Counted from the first letter of the stretch, positions 1 to 10,120 are shown. The stretch: DNA of 64,000 bases from Pseudomonas sp. SLFW (GCF_009905615.1 NZ_JAAAKW010000002.1:124001-188000), one strand, 5' to 3'. Translations and numbers: made by a program. The notes: generated from the sequence alone by a model not told the origin.

Positions 1-957
1 ACCGATTTCCAGCGAGCCGCCGTTGTAATCGACGCTGATCTCTTCCTCTGCTTCTTCCTGCTCAGGGTTGTTCGCTTGAATCTTGAGTTGACCGCTGGCG
101 AGTTGCAGGCGGATACCACGGTACTTCTCGTTGGAAAGAATCGCCGTACGGCTGAACGCTTCACGCAGCGCCTGGCGATCACCGACCACCAACTTGTCGC
201 CGCCTTTGGGCAGAACGCGCTCATAGTCAGGAAATTTGCCGTCAACCAGTTTGGACGTGAACGTGAATTCACCCGTCGTCGCACGGATGTGATGCTGACC
301 CAACACGATGCTGACCAGACCATCCTGCTCGGTAAGTAGACGCGCCAGCTCAAGGATACCCTTGCGCGGGACGATCACTTGATGACGATCAGCCTGCTCG
401 ATTTCTGCGGCCATGGAACACATCGCCAAACGGTGCCCGTCAGTGGCAACAGCGCGCAAGACGCCAGACTGAACCTCGATCAGCATCCCGTTGAGGTAGT
501 AACGGACGTCCTGTTGAGCCATTGCAAAACTGGTGCGCTCAATCAGGCGGCGGAGTTTGCTCTGCACCAGGTTGAACGTCAGCGAGCCTGGACCTTCCTC
601 GACTGTCGGGAAATCATTCGCCGGCAAAGTGGACAGCGTGAAACGGCTGCGACCCGCCTTGACGACCAGCTTCTGCTCGTCGACCTTAATATCGATCAGT
701 GCGTCATTGGGCAAGCTCTTGCAGATGTCCATCAGCTTGCGCGCAGGCACAGTAATTTCACCCGGCTCTGCCGGCTCTTCCAACTGCACGCGACCAACCA
801 GCTCGACTTCCAGGTCGGTACCGGTCAGGGACAACTGCTGGCCTTCGACAACCAACAACACGTTAGACAGAACCGGCAAGGTCTGGCGGCGTTCGACAAC
901 GCCGGCGACCAGTTGCAGGGGTTTCAACAGGGCTTCGCGTTGAATGGTGAAATGCAT
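1..957 (-). CDS. dnaN: DNA polymerase III beta sliding clamp, partial
   Basis: This is the ring-shaped processivity clamp that tethers DNA polymerase III to DNA. It starts with ATG (complement of 955-957) as MHFTIQREALLKPLQ and runs in frame to the left edge. The first 319 residues are present, against a usual length of about 367, so roughly the last 50 residues lie outside the window. Recognisable clamp stretches include ERRQTLPVLSNVLL near residues 23-36 and FPDYERVLPK in the third domain. It follows dnaA on the same strand after a 35-base gap, the standard dnaA-dnaN operon, so it is probably transcribed mostly from the dnaA promoter. Nothing is unusual except truncation by the window edge. 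Confidence 0.98.
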   Translation of the reverse strand, partial: MHFTIQREALLKPLQLVAGVVERRQTLPVLSNVLLVVEGQQLSLTGTDLEVELVGRVQLEEPAEPGEITVPARKLMDICKSLPNDALIDIKVDEQKLVVKAGRSRFTLSTLPANDFPTVEEGPGSLTFNLVQSKLRRLIERTSFAMAQQDVRYYLNGMLIEVQSGVLRAVATDGHRLAMCSMAAEIEQADRHQVIVPRKGILELARLLTEQDGLVSIVLGQHHIRATTGEFTFTSKLVDGKFPDYERVLPKGGDKLVVGDRQALREAFSRTAILSNEKYRGIRLQLASGQLKIQANNPEQEEAEEEISVDYNGGSLEIG

Positions 958-992
958 GGTCTAGTCCCTTGCCTTGATAAGCTGCGCTGGCA

Positions 993-2528
993 TTACGTAG
1001 TCAGCGTGCGCAGCAGGTTCTTGTAGTCCTCGCGGATGTCCGCATCGGATTCTTTAAGTTCGTTGATCTTGCGGCAGGCGTGCAGCACCGTGGTGTGGTC
1101 CCGACCGCCGAACACATCGCCAATCTCTGGCAAGCTGTGGTTCGTCAGCTCCTTGGACAACGCCATCGCTACCTGGCGCGGCCGCGCGACCGACCTGGAA
1201 CGCCGTTTAGACAACAGGTCAGATATCTTGATCTTGTAGTACTCAGCGACGGTGCGCTGAATGTTATCCACACTCACAAGCTTGTCTTGCAACGCCAGCA
1301 GGTCCTTGAGCGATTCACGAATCAGCTCAATGGTGATATCACGGCCCATGAAGTGCGAGTGAGCGATGACACGCTTCAGCGCGCCTTCCAGCTCACGTAC
1401 GTTTGAGCGGATACGCTGGGCAATGAAGAATGCGGCATCGTGAGGCAGGTCGACCTTCGCCTGATCCGCTTTTTTCATCAGGATCGCGACGCGTGTTTCG
1501 AGCTCGGGTGGCTCGACGGCCACGGTCAAGCCCCAGCCAAAGCGCGACTTGAGACGTTCTTCAAGACCTTCGATCTCTTTGGGATAACGGTCACTGGTGA
1601 GAATGACCTGCTGTCCGCCTTCCAGCAGTGCGTTGAAGGTGTGGAAAAACTCTTCCTGCGAACGTTCCTTACGGGCAAAAAACTGAATGTCGTCGATCAG
1701 CAATGCGTCGACCGAGCGATAGAAACGCTTGAATTCGTTGATCGCATTCAGCTGCAATGCCTTGACCATGTCGGCCACGAAACGTTCAGAGTGCAGGTAT
1801 ACGACTTTGGCATTCGGATTCTTCTTGAGCAGGTGGTTACCCACAGCGTGCATCAAGTGCGTCTTACCGAGACCAACCCCTCCATAAAGGAAGAGCGGGT
1901 TGTAGCCATGCTTGGGATTGTCCGCTACCTGCCAGGCCGCGGCGCGGGCCAGCTGGTTGGATTTACCTTCAACGAAATTCTCGAACGTAAACGTACGGTT
2001 CAGATAGCTCGTGTGCTTTAACGCACCCTCGACCTGAACATTACGCTGCTCGGCCCTGGCAGGCGCCTGCTGAGAACTCGCGCCTGCCATGGGGTCAAAA
2101 CTGGCACGTGATGGCTCGTCGTCCACCTCCAGTATCGCCTGGACAAGGGGCGAGGGCGCTGACATGGGTTCGGCAACAGGCTGCTGGACGGGTGTAGGAG
2201 TGCTACCCGAGTTCTGAGCGGCCTGAGACGCTGCTGCTGCGGCCGCCAGTGGAGCATTCGGCGCGGCACGAGGCGCTGAACTCCGTTTGCTGCCTATTAA
2301 TAAAGAAAGCGCAGGTGCAATACCTTGGCCTTTTTCACCCAAGAGTTCGAGCATACGGCCCAGGTATTTTTCATTCACCCAGTCGAGCACGAACCGGTTA
2401 GGCGCATAGACACGCAACTCGTCGCCCTCGGCTTCGACCTGTAGTGGACGGATCCAGGTGTTGAATTGCTGGGCAGGCAGCTCATCGCGCAAAAGCTCCA
2501 CGCACTGCTGCCAAAGTTCCACTGACAC
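993..2528 (-). CDS. dnaA: Chromosomal replication initiator DnaA
   Basis: DnaA is an AAA+ ATPase that binds 9-base boxes at oriC and opens the duplex. The protein has 511 residues. Domain I is near the N-terminus ([17 protein letters not shown]). A low-complexity Ala/Pro-rich domain II covers about 85-160. The AAA+ domain has Walker [10 protein letters not shown] and Walker [10 protein letters not shown]. The C-terminal helix-turn-helix box-recognition signature is [15 protein letters not shown]. The start is GTG (complement of 2526-2528) with an AGGGGAT ribosome-binding site just upstream. A perfect DnaA box (TTATCCACA, 1264-1272) lies inside the gene and several more lie upstream, which fits autoregulation. 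Confidence 0.99.
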   Translation of the reverse strand: MSVELWQQCVELLRDELPAQQFNTWIRPLQVEAEGDELRVYAPNRFVLDWVNEKYLGRMLELLGEKGQGIAPALSLLIGSKRSSAPRAAPNAPLAAAAAASQAAQNSGSTPTPVQQPVAEPMSAPSPLVQAILEVDDEPSRASFDPMAGASSQQAPARAEQRNVQVEGALKHTSYLNRTFTFENFVEGKSNQLARAAAWQVADNPKHGYNPLFLYGGVGLGKTHLMHAVGNHLLKKNPNAKVVYLHSERFVADMVKALQLNAINEFKRFYRSVDALLIDDIQFFARKERSQEEFFHTFNALLEGGQQVILTSDRYPKEIEGLEERLKSRFGWGLTVAVEPPELETRVAILMKKADQAKVDLPHDAAFFIAQRIRSNVRELEGALKRVIAHSHFMGRDITIELIRESLKDLLALQDKLVSVDNIQRTVAEYYKIKISDLLSKRRSRSVARPRQVAMALSKELTNHSLPEIGDVFGGRDHTTVLHACRKINELKESDADIREDYKNLLRTLTT

Positions 2529-3026
2529 GGATATCCCCTAAGTTTCGAAAGCCGGTGAGGCAAAAACAAGCGCCCATTGTACCCAGCCCCAGCCGACTTA
2601 TCCACATGTGGCAGGCTGACAGGCATCTCAAAATCAAGATCTTATAGTTATGAAAGAGGGGCCGGTATCTGTGCATAAGCCCTGTGGATAACGGTAAATG
2701 AGCTCTTTGCATAACGTGGACTGAAAATCTGTGGACAACCACCCTGTGGATAAATGCGGGTTTCGCGCACAGGTTTTCCGAGGGTGCAGCACAGGCGGAG
2801 CACGGTTTTTCGACAGGCTTTCATTTCTCTGTACAGCACACATAACCTGGCTTTCAGAATCTTATCCACAGATACATAGAACCCTAGCTCTTATAAGCTT
2901 TACAGAGAAGCTTTAAATACTTTCCTTCTTTATTTCTATGTCTAATCCTTCGCGCTCTCCGAGAAGCCTTGCCCAAGGCGCTGAAAATCCATCCATGAAG
3001 TAAATGCACGAAACGCTGGTTGGAAA
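2529..3026. other. oriC: Chromosomal origin oriC (dnaA-rpmH intergenic)
   Basis: This gene-free stretch between divergent dnaA and rpmH carries DnaA boxes. Four are perfect TTATCCACA: 2598-2606 (+), 2683-2691 (-), 2745-2753 (-) and 2862-2870 (+). Two are variants: TTATGCACA at 2670-2678 (-) and TTGTCCACA at 2730-2738 (-). An AT-rich tract at about 2880-2945, directly after the last box, is the likely unwinding element. The 14-mer TTCTCTGTACAGCA at 2825-2838 recurs, with identical spacing to a DnaA-box-like site, in the mnmE-mnmG intergenic region. Box clusters and the flanking dnaA/rpmH genes are the classic Pseudomonas origin arrangement. Confidence 0.93.
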
Positions 3027-3055
3027 TTGACCTGCGAGCTTGCTTTCTCTAGAAT
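3027..3055 (+). promoter_or_regulatory. Sigma70-type promoter for rpmH-rnpA-yidD-yidC
   Basis: The -35 element TTGACC (3027-3032) is followed by a 17-base spacer and the -10 element TAGAAT (3050-3055). Transcription would start near 3062, about 50 bases before rpmH. Spacing and sequence are close to consensus, as expected for a ribosomal-protein operon. Confidence 0.7.
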
Positions 3056-3114
3056 CCCCGCTCTCTTAAAACGGGGTCATTCCGGCCCGTTGTGGACGAA
3101 CCAGGTAACACACC

Positions 3115-3249
3115 ATGAAACGTACTTTCCAACCGAGCACCATCAAGCGCGCCCGCACCCACGGTTTCCGTGCTCGTATGGCTACCAAAAACGGCCGTGC
3201 AGTTCTGTCGCGTCGTCGCGCCAAAGGCCGTAAGCGTCTGGCAGTTTGA
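3115..3249 (+). CDS. rpmH: 50S ribosomal protein L34
   Basis: L34 is a small basic protein of the large ribosomal subunit. The 44-residue product begins [20 protein letters not shown] and ends KGRKRLAV, the full-length bacterial L34 pattern. The ATG is at 3115-3117 and the TGA at 3247-3249. It is the first gene after oriC and is followed after 13 bases by rnpA, the near-universal rpmH-rnpA pairing. A consensus-like promoter lies at 3027-3055. Confidence 0.99.
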
Positions 3250-3262
3250 TTAATCGGCACAG

Positions 3263-3667
3263 GTGGTGAGTCAGGACTTCAGTCGGGAAAAGCGTTTGCT
3301 GACACCCCGGCATTTCAAGGCAGTCTTTGACTCCCCCGCCGGCAAGGTTCCGGGGAAAAATCTCCTGCTCCTTGTGCGCAACAACGACCTGGATCACGCC
3401 CGCTTGGGTTTGGTGATCGGTAAGAAGAGCGTCAAGCTTTCCGTTGAGCGCAATCGTTTGAAACGCCTGATGCGCGAATCGTTTCGTCTCCACCAGGACA
3501 ACCTGGCTGGATGGGATATCGTAGTTGTCGCGCGTAAAGGCTTGGGTGACATTGAAAACCCCGAATTGATTCAGCATTTCGGCAAGCTCTGGAAACGTCT
3601 GGCGCGCAGCCGACCCACTCCAGAAGTCAAAACCGAAACTGCGGGGGTAGACAGTCCAGATGCGTAA
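3263..3667 (+). CDS. rnpA: Ribonuclease P protein component
   Basis: RnpA is the basic protein cofactor of the RNase P ribozyme that trims tRNA 5' ends. The product is 134 residues and starts [18 protein letters not shown]. It contains the family core [27 protein letters not shown] at about 51-77, the RNR motif region that contacts RNA. The start is GTG at 3263; a second in-frame GTG follows at 3266, and I chose the first by similarity to other Pseudomonas RnpA N-termini. The last 8 bases overlap yidD, so the two are probably translationally coupled. Confidence 0.97.
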   Translation: MVSQDFSREKRLLTPRHFKAVFDSPAGKVPGKNLLLLVRNNDLDHARLGLVIGKKSVKLSVERNRLKRLMRESFRLHQDNLAGWDIVVVARKGLGDIENPELIQHFGKLWKRLARSRPTPEVKTETAGVDSPDA

Positions 3668-3905
3668 ACTGGCGCTCGCTTCGATCCAGTTTTACCGCTA
3701 CGCCATTAGTCCGCTGATGGCCAGAAACTGTCGTTTCTACCCCAGTTGCTCCTGCTATGCGTACGAAGCCATTGAACATCATGGCCTGGTACGCGGCGGC
3801 TGGCTGACCTTACGCCGTTTAGGCCGCTGTCATCCTTGGAATCCCGGTGGTTTCGACCCGGTTCCATCAGCTCCCACCTCCCGTTCCTCTTCGATGGCCG
3901 AGTAA
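3660..3905 (+). CDS. yidD: Membrane protein insertion efficiency factor YidD
   Basis: YidD is a small protein that assists YidC-dependent insertion of inner-membrane proteins. It has 81 residues and the family hallmark of a Cys-rich core: [21 protein letters not shown] at about 22-42, followed by a Trp-rich stretch ending in [12 protein letters not shown]. The ATG at 3660 overlaps the end of rnpA by 8 bases, and yidC starts 2 bases after the stop, which is the conserved rnpA-yidD-yidC order. Confidence 0.97.
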   Translation: MRKLALASIQFYRYAISPLMARNCRFYPSCSCYAYEAIEHHGLVRGGWLTLRRLGRCHPWNPGGFDPVPSAPTSRSSSMAE

Positions 3906-3907
3906 TC

Positions 3908-5587
3908 ATGGATATTAAACGCACGATCCTGATCGTCGCCCTGGCAATCGTGACCTATGTCGGTGTCCTGAAATGGAACCAGGACTATGGTCAGGCTGCT
4001 TTGCCGACTCAGAATGTTGCCGCCAACACCAACACATCCGCGCTCCCTGACACCCCGCAAGGTACAGCTGCTGCCAATGCAGACGTTCCAAGTGCAACAG
4101 GTGAAGTAGCCGCGCCTGTCGAGACGCCGGTTGTCGCCAGTAAAGACCTGATTCAGGTCAAAACCGATGTGTTGAATCTGGAAATCGACCCGGTGGGCGG
4201 TGATGTGGTGCAACTTCGCTTGCCACTTTATCCTCGTCGTCAAGACCACCCAGAGATTCCATTCCAGCTGTTCGACAACGGTGGCGAGCGTACTTTTCTT
4301 GCGCAAAGCGGTCTGACGGGTGCAAACGGCCCTGATGCACGCGCGGGTGGTCGTCCGGTCTACTCGGCCACACAGAAAAGCTTCCAACTGGCTGATGGTC
4401 AGAATGATCTGGTCGTCGACCTGAAATTCAGCGATGCCGGCGTCAACTACATCAAGCGTTTCACATTCAAACGCGGCTTGTACGACCTGACCGTCAGCTA
4501 CTTGATCGACAACCAGAGTGCTCAGCCCTGGAACGGCAACCTGTTCGCTCAGCTGAAGCGCGATGCCAGTGCCGACCCTTCGTCGACCACTGCGACCGGT
4601 ACTGCCACGTACTTGGGTGCGGCGATGTGGACACCTTCGGAGCCTTACAAAAAGGTTTCAATGAAGGACATCGACAAAGGCTCTGTAAAAGACACCGTTC
4701 AGGGTGGCTGGGTGGCCTGGTTGCAGCACTATTTCGTGACCGCATGGATTCCGAACAAGGCTGACAGCAACACCGTGACCACCCGTAAAGACAGTGCTGG
4801 CAACTACATTATTGGCTTCACCGGTCCTGCGGTGACGATCGCACCGGGTGCCAAGGCCGAAACAACGACCACGCTGTATGCGGGTCCGAAGAGCCAGGCT
4901 GTTCTGAAAGAGTTGTCCCCAGGTCTGGAACTGACGGTCGATTACGGTATTCTGTGGTTCATTGCCCAGCCAATCTTCTGGCTGCTGCAACATATCCACA
5001 GCATTGTGGGTAACTGGGGTTGGTCGATCATCTTCCTCACCATGCTGATCAAAGGGCTTTTCTTCCCTCTGTCTGCCGCCAGCTACAAGTCGATGGCGCG
5101 CATGCGTGCCGTAGCGCCGCGTCTGGCTGCTCTGAAAGAGCAACATGGCGATGACCGTCAGAAGCTTTCGCAGTCGATGATGGAGCTGTACAAGAAAGAG
5201 AAGATCAACCCGTTGGGTGGATGCTTGCCAATTCTTGTTCAAATGCCGGTGTTCCTGTCGCTGTACTGGGTATTGCTGGAAAGCGTCGAGATGCGTCAAG
5301 CGCCTTGGCTGCTGTGGATAACCGACCTGTCGATCAAGGATCCGTTCTTTATCCTGCCGATCATCATGGGCGCGACCATGTTCATCCAGCAGCGTCTGAA
5401 CCCTACACCTCCGGACCCGATGCAAGCCAAGGTGATGAAGCTGATGCCGATCATCTTCACCTTCTTCTTCCTGTGGTTCCCGGCAGGCCTGGTGCTGTAC
5501 TGGGTGGTGAACAACACCCTGTCCATCACTCAACAGTGGTACATCACGCGCAACATCGAGGCCAAGGCCAAGAAAGCCGCTGCTTGA
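3908..5587 (+). CDS. yidC: Membrane protein insertase YidC
   Basis: YidC inserts and folds inner-membrane proteins, with or without Sec, including the F1Fo a and c subunits encoded nearby. The product is 559 residues, starting MDIKRTILIVALAIVTYVGV at 3908. It has an N-terminal membrane anchor, a Thr/Ala-rich linker, the large periplasmic beta domain of the Gram-negative type (about 75-340), then the five-helix 60KD_IMP core (about 350-550) with the conserved LFFPLSAASYKSMARMR and NPLGGCLPILVQMPVF segments. A longer in-frame reading back to 3836 would overlap yidD and is not supported. A perfect DnaA box lies inside at 5313-5321. A terminator follows. Confidence 0.98.
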   Translation: MDIKRTILIVALAIVTYVGVLKWNQDYGQAALPTQNVAANTNTSALPDTPQGTAAANADVPSATGEVAAPVETPVVASKDLIQVKTDVLNLEIDPVGGDVVQLRLPLYPRRQDHPEIPFQLFDNGGERTFLAQSGLTGANGPDARAGGRPVYSATQKSFQLADGQNDLVVDLKFSDAGVNYIKRFTFKRGLYDLTVSYLIDNQSAQPWNGNLFAQLKRDASADPSSTTATGTATYLGAAMWTPSEPYKKVSMKDIDKGSVKDTVQGGWVAWLQHYFVTAWIPNKADSNTVTTRKDSAGNYIIGFTGPAVTIAPGAKAETTTTLYAGPKSQAVLKELSPGLELTVDYGILWFIAQPIFWLLQHIHSIVGNWGWSIIFLTMLIKGLFFPLSAASYKSMARMRAVAPRLAALKEQHGDDRQKLSQSMMELYKKEKINPLGGCLPILVQMPVFLSLYWVLLESVEMRQAPWLLWITDLSIKDPFFILPIIMGATMFIQQRLNPTPPDPMQAKVMKLMPIIFTFFFLWFPAGLVLYWVVNNTLSITQQWYITRNIEAKAKKAAA

Positions 5588-5613
5588 TCTACCCTGTGAA
5601 TAAGTAATGCATA

Positions 5614-5635
5614 ACGCCCCCTCGTGGGGCGTTTT
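5614..5635 (+). terminator. Rho-independent terminator after yidC
   Basis: A 7-bp stem ACGCCCC / GGGGCGT (5614-5620 and 5626-5632) with loop CTCGT is followed by TTT. It sits 26 bases after the yidC stop and separates the rpmH operon from mnmE. Confidence 0.85.
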
Positions 5636-5665
5636 GCTATCCGTCAGTTATTCAGGAGCCGGACC

Positions 5666-7036
5666 ATGAATGTCCCTCGTGAAACCATCGCCGCCATTGC
5701 CACTGCTCAAGGTCGGGGAGGCGTTGGGATTGTGCGTATCTCCGGCCCGTTGGCGAGTGCGGCGGCGCAGGCCATCGTCGGCAAGCAACTGCTGCCACGG
5801 CACGCTCATTACGGCCCATTTCAGGATGAACACGGTCAGATCATCGATGAAGGCATCGCCCTGTATTTCCAGGGTCCGAACTCCTTTACCGGCGAAGATG
5901 TGCTGGAACTGCAAGGCCACGGCGGCCCGATCGTGCTCGATATGCTGCTGCAGCGCTGTGTACAACTCGGTAGTCGCCTGGCCCGCCCAGGAGAATTCAG
6001 CGAACGTGCATTTCTCAACGACAAACTCGACCTCGCTCAAGCCGAGGCCATTGCTGACCTGATCGAAGCGAGTTCTGCACAAGCGGCCCGAAATGCGCTG
6101 CGTTCGTTACAAGGTGCATTTTCCCAACGTGTGCATAGCCTTACAGAGAAGCTCATCAAGCTGCGTATCTACGTTGAAGCCGCGATTGACTTCCCCGAAG
6201 AAGAGATCGACTTCCTTGCGGATGGCCATGTGCTCAGCATGCTTGATGACGTTCGCGAACAGTTGTCCACAGTGCAGCGTGAGGCCAATCAAGGCGCGCT
6301 GTTACGCGATGGTATGACTGTGGTAATCGCTGGCCGTCCGAACGCTGGAAAATCCAGCCTGCTGAATGCGCTGGCCGGTCGTGAGGCTGCAATCGTTACA
6401 GAGGTCGCGGGCACCACGCGAGATGTGCTTCGGGAACATATCCACATTGATGGGATGCCACTTCACGTCGTTGACACTGCGGGGCTCCGCGATACCGACG
6501 ACCAAGTAGAGAGGATAGGTGTCGAACGAGCCTTGAAAGCGATTGGTGAGGCCGATCGCATCTTGCTCGTGGTTGATGCCACTGCGCCTGAGGCCGTGAA
6601 CCCATTTGCCCTGTGGCCAGAATTTCTTGATGAACGCCCTGATCCTGCCAACGTCACATTGATCCGGAACAAAACCGATATCAGCGGAGACATCGTAGGG
6701 CTACAGATGAGCGCCGACGGCCACGTCACGATCAACCTGAGTGCCAAGGCCGGCGGAGAGGGCCTTGAACTGCTGCGCGAGCACCTGAAAGCCTGCATGG
6801 GTTATCAACAGACCTCTGAAAGCAGCTTCAGCGCCCGTCGGCGTCATCTGGAAGCGCTGCACAAGGCCAGCGCCTCCCTCGAACACGGTCGTTCACAGCT
6901 GACACTGGCGGGCGCCGGTGAGTTGCTGGCTGAAGATTTGCGACTGGCACAGCAGTTCCTGGGCGAGATTACAGGCGCGTTCAGCTCAGATGATCTGCTG
7001 GGACGCATCTTTTCCAGCTTCTGCATCGGTAAATAA
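5666..7036 (+). CDS. mnmE: tRNA uridine-5-carboxymethylaminomethyl modification GTPase
   Basis: MnmE works with MnmG to place the (carboxymethyl)aminomethyl group on wobble U34 of several tRNAs. The 456-residue protein starts [19 protein letters not shown] at ATG 5666, preceded by CAGGAGCC. It has the N-terminal tetrahydrofolate-binding domain (about 1-118), helical regions, and an inserted Ras-like G domain with GRPNAGKSS (P loop, about 222-230), DTAGLRDT (switch II) and NKTD. It ends FCIGK, the CxGK zinc/K-type C-terminal motif. The first codons resemble a degenerate parS site. A terminator-like hairpin overlapping a DnaA box follows at once. Confidence 0.98.
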   Translation: MNVPRETIAAIATAQGRGGVGIVRISGPLASAAAQAIVGKQLLPRHAHYGPFQDEHGQIIDEGIALYFQGPNSFTGEDVLELQGHGGPIVLDMLLQRCVQLGSRLARPGEFSERAFLNDKLDLAQAEAIADLIEASSAQAARNALRSLQGAFSQRVHSLTEKLIKLRIYVEAAIDFPEEEIDFLADGHVLSMLDDVREQLSTVQREANQGALLRDGMTVVIAGRPNAGKSSLLNALAGREAAIVTEVAGTTRDVLREHIHIDGMPLHVVDTAGLRDTDDQVERIGVERALKAIGEADRILLVVDATAPEAVNPFALWPEFLDERPDPANVTLIRNKTDISGDIVGLQMSADGHVTINLSAKAGGEGLELLREHLKACMGYQQTSESSFSARRRHLEALHKASASLEHGRSQLTLAGAGELLAEDLRLAQQFLGEITGAFSSDDLLGRIFSSFCIGK

Positions 7037-7470
7037 CGCCTCCGCTTGTCCACAGGCGGACCCTTTTTCGCGGTCTGCCTGTTTTTTCTCCTTCACATTC
7101 TTTCCATCCGCACCGTTCAGGCCGTCGGATCGCTTTCGTGCGTCTGCTTTTTAACCGCGAAGCCACTACGAAATGAGAAATGAGCCCTGTGCATAACCGC
7201 CAATCAGCTCAGTTGATAAGTTGGCCTTTGACCTGAGGATAATCCCCCCTGTGGGTAACAGATCATTTAATCCACAGGCTTAAACGGGTTATCCAACGCG
7301 CTCATTGCTACCTGATCACAGAGTTTTGATTCTCTGTACAGCAGGTAGCATGTGGGCTGTATGAATCTATCCACAGAAAGGCGGTCCACTAAACATAAAC
7401 ATAAAAACAAAGCTTTTATAAATTTCTCTTCTTTTTATTTTTTTATCTGCCATTCATCCACAGTTGGTTA
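7037..7470. other. Second origin-like region (mnmE-mnmG intergenic)
   Basis: This 526-base gene gap holds TTGTCCACA at 7046-7054 and TTATGCACA at 7188-7196 (-). It also holds one-mismatch boxes at 7250-7258 (-), 7268-7276, 7367-7375 and 7454-7462. The 14-mer TTCTCTGTACAGCA (7330-7343) is identical to that at 2825-2838 in oriC. The TATCCACA core that follows starts 25 bases after the end of the 14-mer in both places. An AT-rich tract at about 7395-7450 follows, as in oriC. The region therefore looks like a duplicated, partly degraded origin core. Two such origin-active segments have been described in Pseudomonas; which one works here cannot be read from sequence. Confidence 0.7.
7041..7067 (+). 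terminator. Terminator-like hairpin after mnmE
   Basis: An 8-bp stem (7041-7048 with 7053-7060, one G-T pair) with a 4-base loop is followed by CCCTTTTTC. It starts five bases after the mnmE stop. The DnaA box TTGTCCACA (7046-7054) lies inside the hairpin, so DnaA binding and termination share the same bases. Confidence 0.6.
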
Positions 7471-7510
7471 AATTTTGTGCAAAAGGTTCCTTTCAGGGGG
7501 GCGAAGTCCC

Positions 7511-7516
7511 TATACT
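7511..7516 (+). promoter_or_regulatory. Candidate -10 element for mnmG
   Basis: TATACT at 7511-7516 lies 46 bases before the mnmG start and matches five of six consensus bases. No convincing -35 element is visible at 16-18 bases upstream, so the promoter call is tentative. Confidence 0.35.
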
Positions 7517-7562
7517 TGCCGCCAATTTCCTATTCCCCCCATTAACAGGCACGAGGTGCGTG

Positions 7563-9461
7563 GTGGATTTCCCTTCCCGTTTTGAAGTGATCGTCATCGG
7601 CGGCGGTCATGCCGGTACCGAGGCAGCACTGGCGTCTGCTCGCATGGGTGCGAAAACCCTGCTGCTCACGCACAACGTGGAAACCCTCGGCCAAATGAGT
7701 TGCAACCCCGCTATTGGCGGCATTGGTAAAAGCCATCTGGTCAAGGAGATCGATGCGCTTGGCGGGGCAATGGCTACCGCCACTGATCTGGGCGGTATTC
7801 AATTTCGCGTTTTGAACAGTCGCAAAGGCCCAGCGGTGCGTGCGACACGTGCCCAGGCAGATCGCATCCTCTACAAGGCTGCCATCCGCGAGATCATTGA
7901 AAACCAGCCGAACCTGTGGATATTCCAGCAATCCTGCGACGACCTTATCGTCGAGCAGGATCAGGTGCGCGGTGTAGTCACACAGATGGGCCTGCGTTTC
8001 ATGGCAGATTCTGTCGTGTTGACTACCGGAACCTTCCTCGGTGGACTTATCCACATTGGGTTGCAGAACTACTCAGGCGGCCGCGCCGGCGACCCTCCCT
8101 CAATCGCGTTGGCAAGGCGTCTTCGAGAATTGCCCTTACGCGTTGGCCGCTTGAAAACAGGTACACCGCCCCGCATCGATGGCCGGTCTGTTGATTTCTC
8201 CGTGATGACCGAGCAACCGGGAGACACGCCGATTCCGGTGATGTCGTTCGTGGGTTCGAAGGAACAGCATCCTCGCCAGGTCAGTTGCTGGATTACACAC
8301 ACCAACGCACGCACCCACGAAATCATCGCGGCCAACCTTGATCGCTCGCCGATGTATTCCGCTGCCGGTGAGATCGAAGGCGTCGGTCCTCGCTACTGCC
8401 CGTCGATTGAAGACAAGATTCACCGCTTTGCGGACAAGGAAAGCCATCAGGTCTTCATTGAGCCGGAAGGGTTGACTACCCACGAGCTGTATCCGAACGG
8501 CATCTCGACGTCTTTGCCTTTTGACGTGCAATTGCAGATCGTGCGATCGATTCGCGGGATGGAAAATGCCCACATCGTGCGTCCCGGGTACGCCATCGAG
8601 TACGACTACTTCGATCCGCGGGACCTGAAATACAGTCTGGAAACCAAGGTGATTGGTGGTCTGTTCTTCGCGGGTCAGATCAACGGCACTACCGGTTACG
8701 AAGAAGCCGGTGCGCAAGGTCTGCTCGCCGGCGCCAACGCTGCGCTGCGGGCCCAAGGCAAAGAAAGCTGGTGCCCTCGCCGCGATGAGGCCTACATCGG
8801 CGTGCTTGTGGATGATTTGATCACCCTTGGCACCCAGGAACCGTACCGGATGTTTACTTCCCGCGCCGAATACCGGCTGATCTTGCGGGAAGACAATGCC
8901 GATTTGCGCCTGACTGAAAAAGGTCGCGAGCTGGGCTTGGTCGATGATGCGCGTTGGGCAGCGTTCTGCGCCAAGCGCGAAGGCATCGAACTGGAAGAAC
9001 AGCGCCTGAAATCCACCTGGATTCGACCAGGTACGGAACAGGGCGATGCGGTCTCGGCTCACTTCGGTACGCCGCTGACCCACGAATACAATCTGCTGAA
9101 TCTGCTCAGCCGTCCGGAAGTGGACTACGCAAGCCTTGTAGCCATCACAGGCAATGGATCAATTGATCCACAGGTCGCTGAACAGGTTGAGATCAAGACC
9201 AAATATGCGGGATACATCGACCGCCAGCAGGATGAAATTGCACGCCTGCGCGCCAGTGAAGACACCAAGCTTCCAGCGGACATCGACTACACCGGCATTT
9301 GCGGGCTTTCGAAAGAAATTCAGAGCAAGCTGGGGATAACTCGTCCAGAGACCCTCGGCCAGGCATCCCGCATTCCGGGCGTTACTCCAGCAGCGATTTC
9401 ATTGTTGATGATTCATTTGAAAAAACGCGGCGCGGGCCGTCAGTTGGAGCAAAGCGCTTGA
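7563..9461 (+). CDS. mnmG: tRNA uridine-5-carboxymethylaminomethyl modification enzyme MnmG (GidA)
   Basis: MnmG is the FAD- and NADH-dependent partner of MnmE in wobble uridine modification. The protein has 632 residues. The dinucleotide-binding motif [20 protein letters not shown] is at about 10-29 and is followed by [21 protein letters not shown]. The C-terminal helical MnmE-binding region ends [14 protein letters not shown] place the start at GTG 7563 (reading [11 protein letters not shown]), with AGGTG about 8 bases upstream; a GTG at 7560 is adjacent. Four bases separate it from no other gene: rsmG follows after five bases, so the pair is co-transcribed. A perfect DnaA box lies at 8047-8055. 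Confidence 0.98.
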   Translation: MDFPSRFEVIVIGGGHAGTEAALASARMGAKTLLLTHNVETLGQMSCNPAIGGIGKSHLVKEIDALGGAMATATDLGGIQFRVLNSRKGPAVRATRAQADRILYKAAIREIIENQPNLWIFQQSCDDLIVEQDQVRGVVTQMGLRFMADSVVLTTGTFLGGLIHIGLQNYSGGRAGDPPSIALARRLRELPLRVGRLKTGTPPRIDGRSVDFSVMTEQPGDTPIPVMSFVGSKEQHPRQVSCWITHTNARTHEIIAANLDRSPMYSAAGEIEGVGPRYCPSIEDKIHRFADKESHQVFIEPEGLTTHELYPNGISTSLPFDVQLQIVRSIRGMENAHIVRPGYAIEYDYFDPRDLKYSLETKVIGGLFFAGQINGTTGYEEAGAQGLLAGANAALRAQGKESWCPRRDEAYIGVLVDDLITLGTQEPYRMFTSRAEYRLILREDNADLRLTEKGRELGLVDDARWAAFCAKREGIELEEQRLKSTWIRPGTEQGDAVSAHFGTPLTHEYNLLNLLSRPEVDYASLVAITGNGSIDPQVAEQVEIKTKYAGYIDRQQDEIARLRASEDTKLPADIDYTGICGLSKEIQSKLGITRPETLGQASRIPGVTPAAISLLMIHLKKRGAGRQLEQSA

Positions 9462-9466
9462 GTTCT

Positions 9467-10102
9467 ATGGTCACCCCGCAACACGCAGAAGAATTGACCC
9501 TCGGCGCCCGCGAGCTTGGCGTCGAGCTGACCGAAACCCAGCACACGCAGCTGCTGGGTTATCTGGCGCTGTTGATCAAATGGAACAAGGCGTACAACCT
9601 GACCGCCGTCCGTGATCCTGATGAAATGGTGTCCCGGCATTTGCTGGACAGTCTGAGCGTGGTGCCTTTCATCGAAGGAAACCGCCAGTTGGACGTCGGC
9701 AGCGGCGGAGGCATGCCAGGCATTCCGCTTGCGATCCTGTTTCCGGACATGAAAGTCACGTGCCTTGACAGCAACGGAAAGAAAACCCGGTTTCTTACCC
9801 AGGTCAAACTTGAGCTGAAGCTCGACAACCTGGAAGTTATCCACAGCCGCGCAGAAGCCTTCCAGCCAGACGTGCCGTTCACCGGGATCATCTCCCGCGC
9901 TTTCAGCAGCCTTGAAGACTTCACGCAGTGGACGCGGCACATGGGCGACACCGAAACACGCTGGCTGGCGATGAAAGGTCTGCATCCTGCGGACGAACTG
10001 GTAGCATTGCCCGCAGATTTTCATCTGGAAAGCGCGCAAGCCTTGGCCGTCCCCGGTTGCCAAGGTCAACGGCATCTGCTGATACTGCGCCGCACGGCAT
10101 GA
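9467..10102 (+). CDS. rsmG: 16S rRNA (guanine-527-N7)-methyltransferase
   Basis: RsmG methylates G527 of 16S rRNA using S-adenosylmethionine; loss gives low-level streptomycin resistance in other bacteria. The 211-residue protein starts [14 protein letters not shown] at ATG 9467. It contains [26 protein letters not shown] (about 33-58) and the SAM-binding loop [16 protein letters not shown] (about 72-87). It follows mnmG by five bases and precedes parA by 18, the standard gidA-gidB-parA-parB order. A perfect DnaA box occurs at 9837-9845. Confidence 0.97.
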   Translation: MVTPQHAEELTLGARELGVELTETQHTQLLGYLALLIKWNKAYNLTAVRDPDEMVSRHLLDSLSVVPFIEGNRQLDVGSGGGMPGIPLAILFPDMKVTCLDSNGKKTRFLTQVKLELKLDNLEVIHSRAEAFQPDVPFTGIISRAFSSLEDFTQWTRHMGDTETRWLAMKGLHPADELVALPADFHLESAQALAVPGCQGQRHLLILRRTA

Positions 10103-10120
10103 CAGGGAACACACGCAATA

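Noticed and set aside
9299..9466. N-terminal extension of rsmG
   Set aside because: It overlaps mnmG by 163 bases; the ATG at 9467 gives the standard family N-terminus.
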